From: Sphingomonas sp. S2-65 | GTDB lineage: Bacteria > Pseudomonadota > Alphaproteobacteria > Sphingomonadales > Sphingomonadaceae | Length of the DNA stretch: 64,000 bases | Direction of reading: 5' to 3' | Assembly: GCF_021513175.1 (NCBI RefSeq) | Contig: NZ_CP090953.1 | Span: 682,001-746,000, forward strand | Part shown: piece after piece, positions 16,684 through 24,545 of the stretch | How positions within the stretch are numbered: the stretch's first letter is position 1 | Layout of the letters: every line of letters begins with the position of its first letter | The notes under the pieces: model-generated | Databases searched by the model: none | What the model saw: only the letters and a program-made list of their open reading frames with translations | Told to the model about the DNA's origin: nothing | Made by a program: the position numbers and the translations under genes

Positions 16684-17798
16684 GTTCGCTTGGCCCCGGA
16701 CTGGTGCCGCAGCCGCTGGCGCAGCTGCCGTGGAAGGTAATCCTGCTGGTGCTGGCGATCGGTAGCTTCGGGCTGGTCGTGCTGTTCTCGGCAGCTGGCG
16801 GCAATCTCTATCCCTGGGCGTGGAACCAGGGCGTGAAAGTCTTCGTGTTCCTCGGCATGGCGATCGCCCTGTCGCGGGTTCCCGAGCGATGGTGGGCGCT
16901 GGGCACCTTCCCGGTCTATACCGTCATCCTGCTGATGCTGTTCGGCGTGGAGTTGCTGGGCGCGGTGGCGGGTGGAAGCCAGCGCTGGCTCGAACTCGGC
17001 TTCATCCGGCTCCAGCCCTCGGAGCTGATGAAGCCGGTGATCGTGCTGACCATGGCCCGCTTCTACGAGATGCTGCCGGTGGGCGAGATCCGCAAGTTCG
17101 GCGCGATCTGGCCGGCGGCGGTGCTGATCGGCCTGCCTGCCGGGCTGGTGATGCTGCAACCCGACCTCGGCACGGCGCTGATGATCACCGGCTGCGGCGT
17201 GATCGTGATGTTCCTGGCGGGCATTCCGCTGCGGCTGTTCATCGGCGGCGCGCTGCTGCTGGCGGTGTCGGCGCCGCTGGCGGTCAATTTCCTGCTCCAC
17301 GACTATCAGCGAAACCGCGTGCTGATCTTCATGGATCCGGAAAGCGATCCGCTGGGCACCGGCTATCATATCAGCCAGTCGAAGATCGCGATCGGATCGG
17401 GCGGCGTGTTCGGCAAGGGCTTCCTGAACGGTACCCAGAGCCACCTCGATTACCTGCCAGAGGGGCACACCGACTTCGCGCTGGCGACGATGATGGAGGA
17501 ATGGGGCCTGATGGGCGGGGTGCTGCTGATCATCGCCTTCGGGCTGCTGATCGGCTGGGGGATCAATGTCGGGCTGCGCGCCAAGACCCGCTTCGGGCGG
17601 CTGACCGCGGCCGGGCTGTCGGGGACGATCTTCCTGTACGCGTCGATCAACATGGCGATGGTGATGGGCCTGGCGCCGGTGGTCGGCGTGCCGCTGCCGC
17701 TGGTGAGCTTCGGCGGCACCGCGGTGATGACGATCATGATCTGCCTGGGCATCCTGATGTCGATCGACCGCGAAAGCCGCCGCGTCACCCGCTGGTGA
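16680..17798 (+). CDS. rodA: peptidoglycan glycosyltransferase RodA
   Basis: A 372-residue SEDS-family polytopic membrane protein with about ten membrane segments. It polymerises lipid II glycan strands together with MrdA. Family motifs visible are GSQRWLELGFIRLQPSELMK, the catalytic-loop region DLGTALMITG and QSKIAIGSGGVFGKGFLNGTQ..LPEGHTDF, and PLVSFGGTAVMTIM. The ATG overlaps the mrdA stop (ATGA), as expected for partners made together. Last gene of the operon. Confidence 0.96.
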   Translation: MSSLGPGLVPQPLAQLPWKVILLVLAIGSFGLVVLFSAAGGNLYPWAWNQGVKVFVFLGMAIALSRVPERWWALGTFPVYTVILLMLFGVELLGAVAGGSQRWLELGFIRLQPSELMKPVIVLTMARFYEMLPVGEIRKFGAIWPAAVLIGLPAGLVMLQPDLGTALMITGCGVIVMFLAGIPLRLFIGGALLLAVSAPLAVNFLLHDYQRNRVLIFMDPESDPLGTGYHISQSKIAIGSGGVFGKGFLNGTQSHLDYLPEGHTDFALATMMEEWGLMGGVLLIIAFGLLIGWGINVGLRAKTRFGRLTAAGLSGTIFLYASINMAMVMGLAPVVGVPLPLVSFGGTAVMTIMICLGILMSIDRESRRVTRW

Positions 17799-17814
17799 CT
17801 TTTTCGAGAAAAAG
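17799..17814 (+). terminator. small AT-rich hairpin after rodA
   Basis: CTTTTT-CGAG-AAAAAG forms a 6-bp stem with a 4-nt loop immediately after the rodA stop. It has no T-run downstream on the plus strand. It may protect the 3' end or assist termination; function is uncertain. Confidence 0.3.
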
Positions 17815-17817
17815 GGG

Positions 17818-17845
17818 TTTACAAGCCGCGGAAAGCGACGCTAAA
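17818..17845 (+). promoter_or_regulatory. putative promoter of tRNA-Lys
   Basis: TTTACA (17818-17823) and GCTAAA (17840-17845) are separated by 16 bases and lie about 57 bases before the tRNA. This is the best sigma-70-like pair in the gap. An inverted repeat AAAGGCGC / GCGCCTTT follows in the leader and may mark the tRNA 5' leader structure. Confidence 0.4.
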
Positions 17846-17901
17846 GGCGCCCCTCCAACGCGGTGGCGCTCTTCCAACAAGCGCCTTTCACGCCCCGGAA
17901 T

Positions 17902-17977
<76 letters not shown>

Positions 17978-18093
17978 TTCCTTCTGCGATGATTTAGCTT
18001 TCACCGTGAGAAGCGGTCGTTCTTCGAAGTAGCGTGTGCACGCACCTGGCCGTGCGGACGGCGGCGAGCGCCGCCCAGCTCCGGGCCGCCGCA

Positions 18094-19497
18094 TCAGCCG
18101 ACCAGACCGAGCAAGTGGAGGCCGATGCCGGCTGCCGACGTCGCGACCAGCGTCGTGATCACGCCCGCGCGCAAGGCGAAGATCGCGAGCACTGCGGCAA
18201 TCGACAGCGCCAATGCCCAGGGATCTAGGCTGGCGAGCACCGGCGCGTCGAAGCGCAGCGGCCCGGCGGCGATCGGAACCGTCGCGCGGAAGATCGTGTG
18301 GAGCGCGAACCAGATTGCGAGGTTGAGCACCACGCCGACCACCGCCGCGGTGATCGCCGACAGCGCGCCCGACACCGTGGCATTACCCCGCAGCCGCTCG
18401 ATGAACGGCGCGCCGAGGAATATCCACAGGAAGCAGGGCGTGAACGTCACCCACGTTGCCAGCAAGCCGCCGAGCGTGCCGGCCAGCAACGGATTGATGC
18501 CGCCCGCCTCCCGATACGCGCCGAGAAAGCCGACGAACTGGAGCACCATGATCAACGGCCCCGGCGTGGTCTCCGCCATGCCCAGCCCGTCGAGCATTTC
18601 GGTGGGCTGGAGCCAGCCATAATCCACGACAGCCTGTTGCGCGACATATGCGAGCACCGCGTAGGCGCCCCCGAAGGTCACTGTCGCCATCGTGGAGAAG
18701 AAGGTCGCGATCCGACTAAAGACGTTGTCGGGACCAAGCGCGATGACGATCGCCAAGACCGGCACGAGCCATAATGTCAGCCATAGCACGGCCGTACGCA
18801 GCGTCGCGCGCCAGTCCGGCCTCGCATGCGCCGGAAGCGCCTCGCCCAGCAGCGTGTCCGCGTCGGCGACGTACGCACCCTTCGCGGCGCCGTGTCCGCC
18901 GCCACCTGCAAACGCTGTCGATCCGGCGCGGCTGGCAAACCAGCCGATCAGTCCGGCGGCAAGCACGATGACGGGGAATGGCACGCCCATGAAGAAGATC
19001 AGCACGAATGCAGCGGCCGCCAGCGCACGCGATGCAATCGACCGCAGCGCGCGGCTGCCGATCCGCACCACCGCCTGGAGCACGACTGCCAGCACCGCTG
19101 CCTTCAAGCCGAAGAACAGCGCCGAGATGATGCCGAGCTTGCCATAGAGGACATAGATCCAGCTGAGCGCCATGATCGAGACCGCACCGGGCAGTACGAA
19201 CAGCGCGCCGGCAACGATGCCGCCCTTGGTCCGGTGCATCAGCCAGCCGATATAGGTGGCGAGCTGCTGCGCCTCGGGGCCCGGCAGCAGCATGCAATAA
19301 TTGAGCGCGTGCAGGAACCGCTGTTCGCCGATCCAGCGCTTCTCCTCGACCAGGATGCGGTGCATCACTGCGATCTGCCCGGCCGGCCCCCCGAACGACA
19401 GCAACGCGATTCGGAGCCAGACCCAGAATGCCGTACCGAGGGTGACCGGTGCCGGGCGTGCGGCAGCGGGCGGGCTGCTCGTAGCCGCGGCGGTCAC
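18094..19497 (-). CDS. chrA: chromate efflux transporter ChrA
   Basis: A 467-residue membrane protein made of two homologous chromate-transporter halves. The first begins FWVWLRIALLSFGGPAGQIAVMH and the second contains FSTMATVTFGGAYAVLAYVAQ..GLGMAETTPGPLIMVLQFVGF. This is the long-chain CHR type that expels chromate. The GTG start at 19497 overlaps the upstream rhodanese-ChrB stop (GTGA), so the two are coupled. The opposing tRNA-Lys lies 116 bases beyond its stop. Confidence 0.93.
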   Translation of the reverse strand: MTAAATSSPPAAARPAPVTLGTAFWVWLRIALLSFGGPAGQIAVMHRILVEEKRWIGEQRFLHALNYCMLLPGPEAQQLATYIGWLMHRTKGGIVAGALFVLPGAVSIMALSWIYVLYGKLGIISALFFGLKAAVLAVVLQAVVRIGSRALRSIASRALAAAAFVLIFFMGVPFPVIVLAAGLIGWFASRAGSTAFAGGGGHGAAKGAYVADADTLLGEALPAHARPDWRATLRTAVLWLTLWLVPVLAIVIALGPDNVFSRIATFFSTMATVTFGGAYAVLAYVAQQAVVDYGWLQPTEMLDGLGMAETTPGPLIMVLQFVGFLGAYREAGGINPLLAGTLGGLLATWVTFTPCFLWIFLGAPFIERLRGNATVSGALSAITAAVVGVVLNLAIWFALHTIFRATVPIAAGPLRFDAPVLASLDPWALALSIAAVLAIFALRAGVITTLVATSAAGIGLHLLGLVG

Positions 19498-20315
19498 GAC
19501 CGCACCTCCCGCGGCGTGTGCGATGCCCAGTCATGCCTCTCGCTTCGAGCGTCCCGACACCAGCGGTAGAGCGCGTCATAGACCGGCATGCCGGCTTCCA
19601 GCTGCTCCAAATCGTCGCCGTGCATACGGGACAGGCCGAGCGACACGGCAAGCAGCCCGGCGGCCTCGGGCACCAATTCCGGCTTGCCCGTGTCGGCGCC
19701 CCGCACGATCGACGAGAGATAGTCCAGCCCGGCAAAGGCCGTCAGGCCGAACTCCGCCACCATCAGATCGAAGGTGCAGCGCTCGCCGCGATGGCTCCAG
19801 AACACGTCGTCATGTGCAACATCGAAGGGTGTCGCGCCGGCATCGTGCGCGACGGTCAGAACGTCGGCGGCTGGTGCGAACAGGAAGCGCGCCCGGGGAT
19901 CGATGAAACGGCGGATCAGCCACGGACAGGCAATGCGGTCAACCTTGGGACGCGAGCGGGTGACCCAGACGGTGCCGCCGCGCGCGTCCCGGCGCGGCAG
20001 CTTCGACACGTCCAGTGTCGGCAGGCTCGCTTCACGCCAGGCGGCGACGCCGCCTTCCAGCACGTCGGCATCGACGCCCTCCGTCCGCAGCCATGCGGCG
20101 GCCGCCTGCGCGGAGGACGACCCGTCTTCGTCGACAAGCACGACCGATCCGGCGATCTTGCCGGACCAGGTCTCGACGCTGTCCGCCGGGAGCAGGATCG
20201 AACCCGGTATCCGCGCCGTGTCGCTAGTCGCGCGGACGTCGATGATGGTGGGTGACGTGGGTGTCCCGATCAGGCGCACCAATTTGTCGGGGGCGATATG
20301 GTTCAATGAGGGCAT
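19494..20315 (-). CDS. rhodanese-like/ChrB C-terminal fusion, chromate resistance
   Basis: A 273-residue protein. The N-terminal about 105 residues form a rhodanese-like domain (IIDVRATSDTARIPGSILLP); where active rhodaneses have the catalytic Cys this protein reads LVDEDGSSSAQAA, so it is probably inactive. The C-terminal half is the ChrB domain (SRPKVDRIACPWLIRRFIDP). ChrB proteins sense chromate or raise resistance; this form lacks the usual ChrB N-terminal domain. The ATG at 20315 is chosen because a longer frame would run into the promoter at 20392-20421. It is followed by chrA with a 4-base overlap. Confidence 0.85.
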   Translation of the reverse strand: MPSLNHIAPDKLVRLIGTPTSPTIIDVRATSDTARIPGSILLPADSVETWSGKIAGSVVLVDEDGSSSAQAAAAWLRTEGVDADVLEGGVAAWREASLPTLDVSKLPRRDARGGTVWVTRSRPKVDRIACPWLIRRFIDPRARFLFAPAADVLTVAHDAGATPFDVAHDDVFWSHRGERCTFDLMVAEFGLTAFAGLDYLSSIVRGADTGKPELVPEAAGLLAVSLGLSRMHGDDLEQLEAGMPVYDALYRWCRDARSERHDWASHTPREVRS

Positions 20316-20391
20316 GCGGCGTCCTTGGTTGATAGACAGGACGCGATTCTTCGGCTGACGCCTCGTGGGGAGACCGCCGTCCCCATGCCGC

Positions 20392-20421
20392 AAATAAGCA
20401 TCGAGTTGGATCTACTGTCAA
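20392..20421 (-). promoter_or_regulatory. putative promoter of the chromate operon
   Basis: On the minus strand TTGACA (20421-20416) and TTATTT (20397-20392) are 18 bases apart, about 77 bases before the rhodanese-ChrB ATG. A consensus -35 box and an AT-rich -10 in an otherwise GC-rich gap make this a good candidate. Confidence 0.55.
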
Positions 20422-20472
20422 CGGCCGAGCGAGAGCGGTGTTCGTCGGAGGCCGACGGCCCTCATCAAGCCG

Positions 20473-22128
20473 CTAAAACGACTTCAGCAGCCGAAAGTTG
20501 ATCTTCGGCGTCTCGTCATTCGTGTCATAGCGCACGCCAGTGAGTGGCATCGCCAGTTCGAGATTGGCGCCGAAGCTGCGCGTGACGTCTGCACGAATGC
20601 CGCCGCCCGCCGAGGCCAGCGATCCGCTGCCGAACCCGCCTCCCTGGTTCGTCACCTTACCGCCATCGGCAAAGGCATAGAGCTGCGCGCGACGTACGAG
20701 CCCCAGCGGGTGGTCCAGGGCGTAGCGCAACTCGACCAGCCCGGCGACACCTTCGTCGCCGCTGCGCTCCGACCAGTCATAGCCGCGCAGGAAGCCGGTT
20801 CCGCCAAGACCGATCTCCTCGCCAATCAGCAGCGGATCCGACGAGAGCTGGCTGACCATCGAAAGCCGCAGGCTGAAGTCATCGCCAAGGTCGCGAGTCC
20901 AGTCGGCCCAGCCGCTCAACGTCGTGAAGGTGCCATCCGCGTCCAAACGCGAGGCGAGCAAGTCGCCGGGCTCCGTCGAACCAAAGACACGCAACCCCTG
21001 TGAGACGGTGGTGCTGGCGCGAAGCCTGCCTCCTGCAACGTCGGCATAGCCGTACAGCGTCGCGCGGGCGGCAACCACGCGGTCGTCACGGACCTGATTT
21101 CCCCTGCGGTGCTGCGACAGATTGCGCACGCCCAGCTCGCCTTCGAACCACAGGCTGGTGGCGCGCCGCCGCAAGAGCGGCTGGAGGACCGACGCCCCGA
21201 CATACCAGCTCCGGCTGCGGATGCCGAAGGGTTCCAGATAGGCGCCTGGCCGCGCGACGGAGCCGCTGGCGGTCAGCGCGATCTCGCTCCCGCTGCGGCT
21301 GACCCGCTTCTCATAACGAACGCGGGCGAAATGCAGTTCGCCGAACTCCGCGGGTGTTTCCGACCAGGTGAGCGTGAGCGAATCGTCCTGGGCGAGCAGC
21401 CCGAAGAAATCGGCCTGCAGCGTGACCTGTTCGGGGCCGATCGGCTTGGTGCCGTCATTGGCCAGCGTCACGCGTCCGGCGACGCGCTCGACAGTCAGCT
21501 TGACGAGCAGCACCCCTTTTTGGCCTTCGCGAAGGTACCGACTGTTGCGGATGCGGACACCATCGATGTCGCCAGCAATCAGCAACCGCCGCTCGAGCGC
21601 GTCCATGCGAACCGGCTTGCCGTCGGCCAAGGGGGCGAGTGCAGCGCGAACGGCGGGCTGTTCGGGCCCGTCGAAGCGGATCTCGTCAATCCGGCCCTCG
21701 TCCACTTCGACAGTGAGCACGCCGTTGCGCAGCTGCTGCGGGCCGATCCATGCCGAAGCGAAGACGAGGCCGCGGTCGCGTGCGCGTGCCGCGATCGCGC
21801 TTGTAAGCTCGGAGAGCGCCTGTGGCGGCAAGGTCTGGGCGACCCGCGTGGCAAGGATGTCCGCGAAGTCCGACGGCGTCAGGCTGTGCAGCCCATGCAG
21901 GACGATCGCACCGACTCGCACCGCGCGGGTGGGCGTAGCGGGCGCGGGGCGCGCATCGACATCGATGCGCGCCGGCTTTGCTTGTGCCGTCGCTTCGTCG
22001 GGGGTGCGCTCGTCCTTGACGATCGGCGGTTGCACGCGGTCGAGCGCCGTCTGCCCGTACGCCGAAGCGCCGAACGGAAGTGCCAAAAGCATGGCAAGCG
22101 GGAGCAGAGCGAAACGGGATAGGTGCAT
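20473..22128 (-). CDS. TpsB/ShlB-family outer-membrane secretion transporter
   Basis: A 551-residue two-partner secretion transporter. It has a signal peptide (MHLSRFALLPLAMLLALPFGASA), a charged linker, POTRA-type domains (about residues 75-215; VGAIVLHGLHSLTPSDF..ILATRV, then GVLTVEVDEGRIDEIRFDG) and a 16-strand-type barrel. The L6 tip motif is GTGFLRGYDWSE and the chain ends in Phe (INFRLLKSF), as outer-membrane barrels do. A GTG at 22146 is an alternative start. No classical TpsA (haemagglutination-domain beta-helix) is near. The divergent neighbour, 140 bases away, encodes a secreted FecR-domain repeat protein, the most obvious candidate partner; that link is inference. Confidence 0.85.
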   Translation of the reverse strand: MHLSRFALLPLAMLLALPFGASAYGQTALDRVQPPIVKDERTPDEATAQAKPARIDVDARPAPATPTRAVRVGAIVLHGLHSLTPSDFADILATRVAQTLPPQALSELTSAIAARARDRGLVFASAWIGPQQLRNGVLTVEVDEGRIDEIRFDGPEQPAVRAALAPLADGKPVRMDALERRLLIAGDIDGVRIRNSRYLREGQKGVLLVKLTVERVAGRVTLANDGTKPIGPEQVTLQADFFGLLAQDDSLTLTWSETPAEFGELHFARVRYEKRVSRSGSEIALTASGSVARPGAYLEPFGIRSRSWYVGASVLQPLLRRRATSLWFEGELGVRNLSQHRRGNQVRDDRVVAARATLYGYADVAGGRLRASTTVSQGLRVFGSTEPGDLLASRLDADGTFTTLSGWADWTRDLGDDFSLRLSMVSQLSSDPLLIGEEIGLGGTGFLRGYDWSERSGDEGVAGLVELRYALDHPLGLVRRAQLYAFADGGKVTNQGGGFGSGSLASAGGGIRADVTRSFGANLELAMPLTGVRYDTNDETPKINFRLLKSF

Positions 22129-22268
22129 GGTGGGTTGAGCCTTCACCAGCTCGCCTAACCTCCTAGCCGTTACGATTTCCTCAAGGGATCAACGCATTAA
22201 CTACGCGCCGAAACGGCCTCTCAACGAGTCCAGCGTATTTGCGACCGTCCAGACAAAGGACTTTCGAG

Positions 22269-24476
22269 ATGATCCGTTTTGCCAAGTATCTCGCGTGCGC
22301 GATGCTTCTGTCGTGCAGCCAGGTGGCGCTGGCGCAAAGCGGACCTTGGACGGTGAGCGAAGCGGCGGGAACGGTCATGGTCCGCGATGCCGCGGGCAGC
22401 CGCCCGGTTCGTCGCGGTAGCGTCGTCGCTGAAGGCGCTACGCTTTGGACCGCTGCGGGCTCGCGGGCGGTGGTGGTGCGCGGCAAGGACTTCATGACGG
22501 TGAACGCCGGCAGCCGCGTGCGCATCCCCGCTGCAGCCGAGAAGCGCGGCATGTTCGATGTCGTGCTGGAATGGGGCAACTCGCTCTTCCAGATCGAGAA
22601 GAAGCCGAACCCGCATTTCGGCGTGCAGACTCCCTATCTGGCGGCTGTGGTGAAGGGCACCACTTTCTCGATCACGGTTACCGACCAGGGCTCGTCCCTC
22701 CAGGTCGTCGAGGGCGCGGTCGAGACGTCGACCAGCGATGGCGGCGCGCGTGACCTTATCCGTCCTGGTGCGGTCGCGATCGTCTCCTCCACCGATCGAT
22801 ATCGCCTGACCGTTCAGGGCCAGGATACCCGCACGATCGATTCACCGCAGCGTGCCGCGCCGCCTGCTGCCCAACCGGTGGCGCCCTCTGCGCCCGTCCC
22901 GGCACCGAGCGACGCGACCGCGCCCAGCAGTGCCGCGGCCACAAGCGAGACCAGCGCGGGGACCGCACCCGAGGATACGGGCCTGAGCGGCAGCGAAGTC
23001 GCGGACATCGAAATGATCGAAAGTCCGATCGTGGCGGCGCCAGCGGATCTGGGTCGCGTGACCAACGGGCTGGTAGGCGGATCGAGCGGCATGCAAGTCG
23101 CGAGCGTGAATGTTGCAGCAGTCCGCGTAGCCGCCGACGAAGTTCGCGGCGGTACCGGCGTGGGGGCCGTGACGCCGCCTACCGGCAGCGGTTCGGGCAA
23201 CAACAGCGCAACTGCTGGCAACGGCGGCGGCAACGGGAATGGCAATTCGAACTCCGGCAACGCCGACGGCGCTGGCAACGACAACTCGGGACCCGGCAAG
23301 CCTGACGCCCCAGGTAACGGCAACGGCAAGTCGGACCCCGGCAAGCCCGACAGCCCTGGCAATGGCAACGGCAAGTCGGACCCCGGCAAGCCCGACAGCC
23401 CCGGCAACGGCAACGGCAAGTCGGACCCCGGCAAGCCCGACAGCCCTGGCAACGGCAACGGCAAGTCGGACCCCGGCAAGCCCGACAGCCCTGGTAACGG
23501 CAATGGCAAATCGGATCCCGGCAAGCCGGACAGCCCTGGCAACGGCAACGGCAAATCGGACCCCGGCAAGCCCGACGCCCCAGGTGACGGCAACGGCAAA
23601 GCGGACCCCGGCAAGCCCGACAGCCCCGGCAACGGCAACGGCAAGTCGGACCCCGGCAAGCCCGACAGCCCTGGCAACGGCAACGGCAAGTCGGACCCCG
23701 GCAAGCCCGACAGCCCTGGTAACGGCAATGGCAAATCGGATCCCGGCAAGCCGGACAGCCCTGGCAACGGCAACGGCAAATCGGACCCCGGCAAGCCCGA
23801 CGCCCCAGGTGACGGCAACGGCAAAGCGGACCCCGGCAAGCCCGACAGCCCTGGCAACGGCAATGGCAACCCGGATCCCGGCAAGCCCGACAGCCCCGGC
23901 AATGGCAACGGCAAGTCGGACCCCGGCAAGCCCGACAGCCCTGGCAATGGCAACGGCAACTCGGACCCCGGCAAGCCCGACAGCCCTGGCAACGGCAATG
24001 GCAAGTCGGACCCCGGCAAGCCCGACACCCCTGGCAACGGCAATGGCAACTCGGACCCCGGCAAGCCCGACAGCCCTGGCAACGGCAACGGCAACCCGGA
24101 CCCCGGCAAGCCCGACAGCCCTGGCAACGGCAACGGCAACCCGGACCCCGGCAAGCCCGACAGCCCTGGCAATGGCAACGGCAACCCGGACCCCGGCAAG
24201 CCCGACAGCCCTGGCAACGGCAATGGCAAGTCGGACCCCGGCAAGCCCGACACCCCTGGCAATGGCAACGGCAATTCGGACCCCGACAAGCCCGACAGCC
24301 CCGGCAATGGCAACGGCAAGTCGGACCCCGGCAAGCCCGATAGCCCTGGCAACGGCAACGGCAACGGCAACTCGGACCCCGGCAAGCCTGACAGCCCGGG
24401 CAATGGCAATGGCAAAGCGGACCCCGGCAAGCCCGACAGTCCCGGCAACGGCAACGGCAACGGCAAGGGCCGCTAA
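22269..24476 (+). CDS. secreted FecR-domain protein with 26 tandem 15-residue repeats
   Basis: A 735-residue protein. The signal peptide is MIRFAKYLACAMLLSCSQVALAQ. A FecR-type beta domain follows at about residues 45-160 (VRRGSVVAEGATLWTAAGSRAV, FGVQTPYLAAVVKGTTFSI, VVEGAVE). It lacks the DUF4880 and membrane segment of anti-sigma FecR proteins. Residues about 170-335 are Ala/Pro-rich. From about 340 to the end there are 26 copies of a repeat like SDPGKPDSPGNGNGK, balanced in Asp and Lys and surely disordered or extended. AAAGGA eight bases before the ATG at 22269 fixes the start. Neighbours are a divergent TpsB transporter and a downstream CHASE2-EAL protein. Secretion, adhesion or ion binding by the repeats are possibilities without direct evidence. 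Confidence 0.8.
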   Translation: MIRFAKYLACAMLLSCSQVALAQSGPWTVSEAAGTVMVRDAAGSRPVRRGSVVAEGATLWTAAGSRAVVVRGKDFMTVNAGSRVRIPAAAEKRGMFDVVLEWGNSLFQIEKKPNPHFGVQTPYLAAVVKGTTFSITVTDQGSSLQVVEGAVETSTSDGGARDLIRPGAVAIVSSTDRYRLTVQGQDTRTIDSPQRAAPPAAQPVAPSAPVPAPSDATAPSSAAATSETSAGTAPEDTGLSGSEVADIEMIESPIVAAPADLGRVTNGLVGGSSGMQVASVNVAAVRVAADEVRGGTGVGAVTPPTGSGSGNNSATAGNGGGNGNGNSNSGNADGAGNDNSGPGKPDAPGNGNGKSDPGKPDSPGNGNGKSDPGKPDSPGNGNGKSDPGKPDSPGNGNGKSDPGKPDSPGNGNGKSDPGKPDSPGNGNGKSDPGKPDAPGDGNGKADPGKPDSPGNGNGKSDPGKPDSPGNGNGKSDPGKPDSPGNGNGKSDPGKPDSPGNGNGKSDPGKPDAPGDGNGKADPGKPDSPGNGNGNPDPGKPDSPGNGNGKSDPGKPDSPGNGNGNSDPGKPDSPGNGNGKSDPGKPDTPGNGNGNSDPGKPDSPGNGNGNPDPGKPDSPGNGNGNPDPGKPDSPGNGNGNPDPGKPDSPGNGNGKSDPGKPDTPGNGNGNSDPDKPDSPGNGNGKSDPGKPDSPGNGNGNGNSDPGKPDSPGNGNGKADPGKPDSPGNGNGNGKGR
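23286..24470 (+). repeat. 45-bp tandem repeat array (26 units)
   Basis: The array encodes the C-terminal repeats of the FecR-domain protein. Units are 45 bp and in frame, with synonymous and a few amino-acid differences (S/A/T, K/N, N/D); one unit near the end has a 6-bp insertion (an extra NG pair). A stretch of about 250 bp starting near 23370 recurs 225 bp (five units) downstream with almost no change, which shows a recent internal duplication. Confidence 0.95.
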
Positions 24477-24493
24477 ACCGCGCGCCGGGATCG

Positions 24494-24523
24494 TTGACAG
24501 GCCATTAGCATCCTGCCGGTAAG
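24494..24523 (+). promoter_or_regulatory. possible promoter of the CHASE2-EAL gene
   Basis: A consensus TTGACA at 24494-24499 is followed after 18 bases by GGTAAG (24518-24523), a poor -10, in the 69-bp gap after the repeat protein. The gene may have its own promoter besides read-through. Confidence 0.3.
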
Positions 24524-24545
24524 GCTTGCCCCTGAAGGGATGCCC

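Noticed and set aside
22814..24466. A 550-residue open frame antisense to the repeat array, rich in Leu-Pro-Gly
   Set aside because: It is the mirror of the 45-bp coding repeats; any in-frame repeat free of stops on the other strand gives this. The plus-strand frame has the signal peptide, the FecR domain and a ribosome binding site.
23286..24470. CRISPR array
   Set aside because: Units are contiguous and in frame with no unique spacers, and no cas genes are present.
23239..24522. A 427-residue plus-strand frame of Ala/Thr/Ser/Pro repeats
   Set aside because: A second frame through the same 45-bp repeats, with no domain and no ribosome binding site.
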